64,000 nucleotides of DNA from contig JAMPGL010000002.1 of assembly GCA_023663945.1 (NCBI GenBank), positions 62,001 through 126,000 of the forward strand, given 5' to 3'. This stretch comes from Lachnospiraceae bacterium (GTDB lineage Bacteria > Bacillota > Clostridia > Lachnospirales > Lachnospiraceae). Below are positions 62,443 to 64,000 of this stretch, piece after piece. The position numbers were made by a program, and so were the translations under genes. Numbering within the stretch: position 1 is the first letter of the stretch; every line of letters begins with the position of its first letter. The notes below the pieces were generated by a model. The model ran no database searches. It was not told the DNA's origin and saw only the letters and a list, made by a program, of their open reading frames with translations.

Positions 62443-62586
62443 TCAATCGCAATAGTAAAAATTATAGCCGATTAAAAGCAAAAGCGCAATAATAATCAGC
62501 CCGATCAGATAATGACGGGCAAGAAAAAGCATAAGCAGCATTCCCACCGCAATCCAAAATGCTATGAATCCGATTAATTTTTTCAT
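62443..62586 (-). CDS. Small membrane protein, 47 residues
   Basis: Short ORF from ATG 62586 to TGA 62443: begins MKKLIGFIAFWIAVGMLLML, then LARHYLIGLIIIALLLLIGY, ending YYCD. Two hydrophobic segments with a short Arg-His loop between. AGGTGG lies 6 nt upstream of the ATG, so translation is plausible. Between ytfJ and the J-domain gene, same strand. Function unknown. Confidence 0.6.
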   Translation of the reverse strand: MKKLIGFIAFWIAVGMLLMLFLARHYLIGLIIIALLLLIGYNFYYCD

Positions 62587-62653
62587 GCCTGCCACCTGCT
62601 TATGCCTCTTAATTCATTTTATGCAGCTTTTAACAATTATTGCCTGTTATCTG

Positions 62654-63046
62654 TCATTCCTTGTCTTCCGGGAATGCAATATCGACCGCATCATCATCAT
62701 CGATCATCTCTTCCTTGGGAGCCGTAAACTTATCTACAATATCGGGAATGAGGTCAAGCACCTTGGTAACGGTATCCTGATTTTTAATATTGACAAGCTT
62801 GGTGCTTCCGTTTTTGATCACAAGCACGGCGCTTGGAGTGAGCTTTCCGCTGAACCCGCCTGCACCGCCGTTCTTCTTATCTCCCACGCTGGCTCCGGCG
62901 CCCACGCCGAAAGTGACATCCACTAAGGGCAGGATAATCGTATCGCCTATCTTTGTAGCCTCTCCCACCACTGTTTTGGTGGATAGCACCGTGTTCATTC
63001 CCTTCATCAATGATTCAATTACTCCGTTAAAATTATTGTCTGCCAT
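62654..63046 (-). CDS. ytfJ: YtfJ/GerW family sporulation protein
   Basis: 130 residues with the family block VIESLMKGMNTVLSTKTVVGEATKIGDTIILPLVDVTFGVGAGA and SAVLVIKNG. Known from the forespore; needed for GerW-dependent germination in Bacillus. RBS GGGAGG; overlaps the upstream gene by 1 nt. Confidence 0.92.
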   Translation of the reverse strand: MADNNFNGVIESLMKGMNTVLSTKTVVGEATKIGDTIILPLVDVTFGVGAGASVGDKKNGGAGGFSGKLTPSAVLVIKNGSTKLVNIKNQDTVTKVLDLIPDIVDKFTAPKEEMIDDDDAVDIAFPEDKE

Positions 63047-64000
63047 TATACAGCCTCCCTTTTCAACATACTAATTACCTGACGTAAATTTTTGTTAAAG
63101 TAAACAATCCATGCACATCGAACCAGCCGGAACAAGGTAATCCTGCCCTTAATGAGCAGCTCTCCCTCCACAATCTGCTGTTCAAAGTCAGGCGTTACTG
63201 CAATCTGTCCGCCCAAAAAAGGATACAGCATCCCATAAACTGCAAGCACCTGTCCCGTGCCTGCCGGATCTCCGGTTCCAATCCTAAGGCTTCCCTTTAT
63301 CTTTCGAGGGCAGATGTGCCGGAGCAGCGCTCCCACCTGAGTGCCGCACATCTGAAGAGCGTTTTTAAATTTTGAACTGCTTATCACTTCTATATAATAC
63401 TTGATATTTTTAACAATTTTCTTAATCTTATCACATATTTGCGCAATTGTGTACTGCAGATTTCTGAGCAGGTCGAAAAACTTTTTAAAAAAAGCTTTCA
63501 CGGAGGGCTCTTTATCCGCTTCCTTCCCCTTATCCTCCTCAGAAGAGGGACTTTCCGAATTTTCTGCCGTTTCAACGTCTGGCTTTATTTCCGCTTTTGA
63601 TTCCGCTTTCGCCTTTGGAGTTGTCTCACCATCTGAGCCAGCCTCCGCCTTTCGTGTTGTCCCACTGTCCGCGTCTGTCTCCGCCTTTAAAGCTGTTTCT
63701 GTAGTTTCCTCCGCTTCCTGCTTCGATTTTCCTTTTGACTGTTTCTCTTTGGCACGGTCAGAGCGGAACAGGGTAATACAGCCTAAGCGGACCTTAACAT
63801 ATACCGCATCGGGATAATCAAAATGCACATTCAGCAGATGAAACAGCCATGTCGCTTTCAGTTTGGCAGAAAGAGGCATTTTGTCGGGCTTTCGCTCTGC
63901 ATAAATCCGGTATCTGACAGGAACAAACAGAACCAGCAAAATGAGCAGAACCAAAATGCCAATCAGGGATAAGAGGATAATCCCCAAAACCTTTAAAACG
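63046..64000 (-). CDS. DUF2953 membrane protein (5' end beyond window)
   Basis: About 317 residues visible. N-terminal membrane helix (LLSLIGILVLLILLVLFVPVRYRIYAE), then a low-complexity, Glu/Lys/Ala/Thr-rich segment about 85-160 and the conserved C-terminal domain. DUF2953 is regularly upstream of ytfJ in sporulating Clostridia. The internal TTG at 63987 lacks a ribosome site and the frame stays open to 64000, so the real start is probably outside. Confidence 0.85.
   Translation of the reverse strand, partial: VLKVLGIILLSLIGILVLLILLVLFVPVRYRIYAERKPDKMPLSAKLKATWLFHLLNVHFDYPDAVYVKVRLGCITLFRSDRAKEKQSKGKSKQEAEETTETALKAETDADSGTTRKAEAGSDGETTPKAKAESKAEIKPDVETAENSESPSSEEDKGKEADKEPSVKAFFKKFFDLLRNLQYTIAQICDKIKKIVKNIKYYIEVISSSKFKNALQMCGTQVGALLRHICPRKIKGSLRIGTGDPAGTGQVLAVYGMLYPFLGGQIAVTPDFEQQIVEGELLIKGRITLFRLVRCAWIVYFNKNLRQVISMLKREAV

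Overview
The window is a chromosomal segment of a spore-forming, Gram-positive member of the Clostridia, most likely the Lachnospiraceae. This is an inference from gene content: a sporulation YlbJ-type membrane protein and YtfJ, ribosomal protein L27 with the Firmicutes N-terminal extension and its Prp protease, a short HisG paired with HisZ, RecU, a LexA/YneA-type pair with Gram-positive SOS boxes, and strong GGAGG ribosome sites. No rRNA, tRNA, CRISPR array, prophage or intact insertion sequence was seen.

Layout. 1-9.5 kb, all on +: the end of aroB, lspA, an rluD-like gene, a structured leader RNA in front of a hypothetical gene and cstA, a large membrane protein, a cytidylate-kinase-like protein, an AI-2E-type permease, dtd and a small membrane protein. 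9.5-10.05 kb: a non-coding repeat array holding two dif-like recombination sites. 10.1-13.1 kb: a TtcA-like gene, a XerS-like tyrosine recombinase, then a yneA-like gene and lexA diverging from an SOS-box cluster. From 13.2 kb to the end nearly every gene is on -: a second cytidylate-kinase-like gene; the livKHMGF branched-chain amino-acid ABC operon; rplU-prp-rpmA-obgE-yhbY-nadD-yqeK-rsfS; a less conserved stretch (23.5-31.4 kb) with a phosphotransferase, an AraC regulator, secreted or membrane proteins and a decayed Rpn-like gene; bactofilin plus an M23-like protein; RNase G-type nuclease with two radical-SAM-linked genes; hisZGDB-hisIE; recU and pseudouridine synthases; a YgiQ radical SAM gene; ylbJ, an amidase, coaD and rsmD; a topoisomerase IV-type pair; degV, recG, fakA, asp23; rpmB; and a J-domain protein with the ytfJ cluster.

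Most interesting reading. Gene orientation flips from + to - at about 13.1 kb. Just left of the flip lie two 27-bp sites with the architecture of dif (11-bp arms around a 5-bp centre, the right arm equal to the B. subtilis XerD-side arm as I recall it), within 1.3 kb of a single Xer recombinase gene. Together this looks like the replication terminus with the chromosome-dimer-resolution locus, embedded in an unusual array of 80/81-bp hairpin-forming repeats. Other points of note: a leader with mutually exclusive hairpins before the cstA pair, a dispersed palindromic element (five sites), exact 11-bp iterons in front of two unrelated exported-protein genes, and a 23-bp direct repeat bracketing a phosphotransferase/AraC block.
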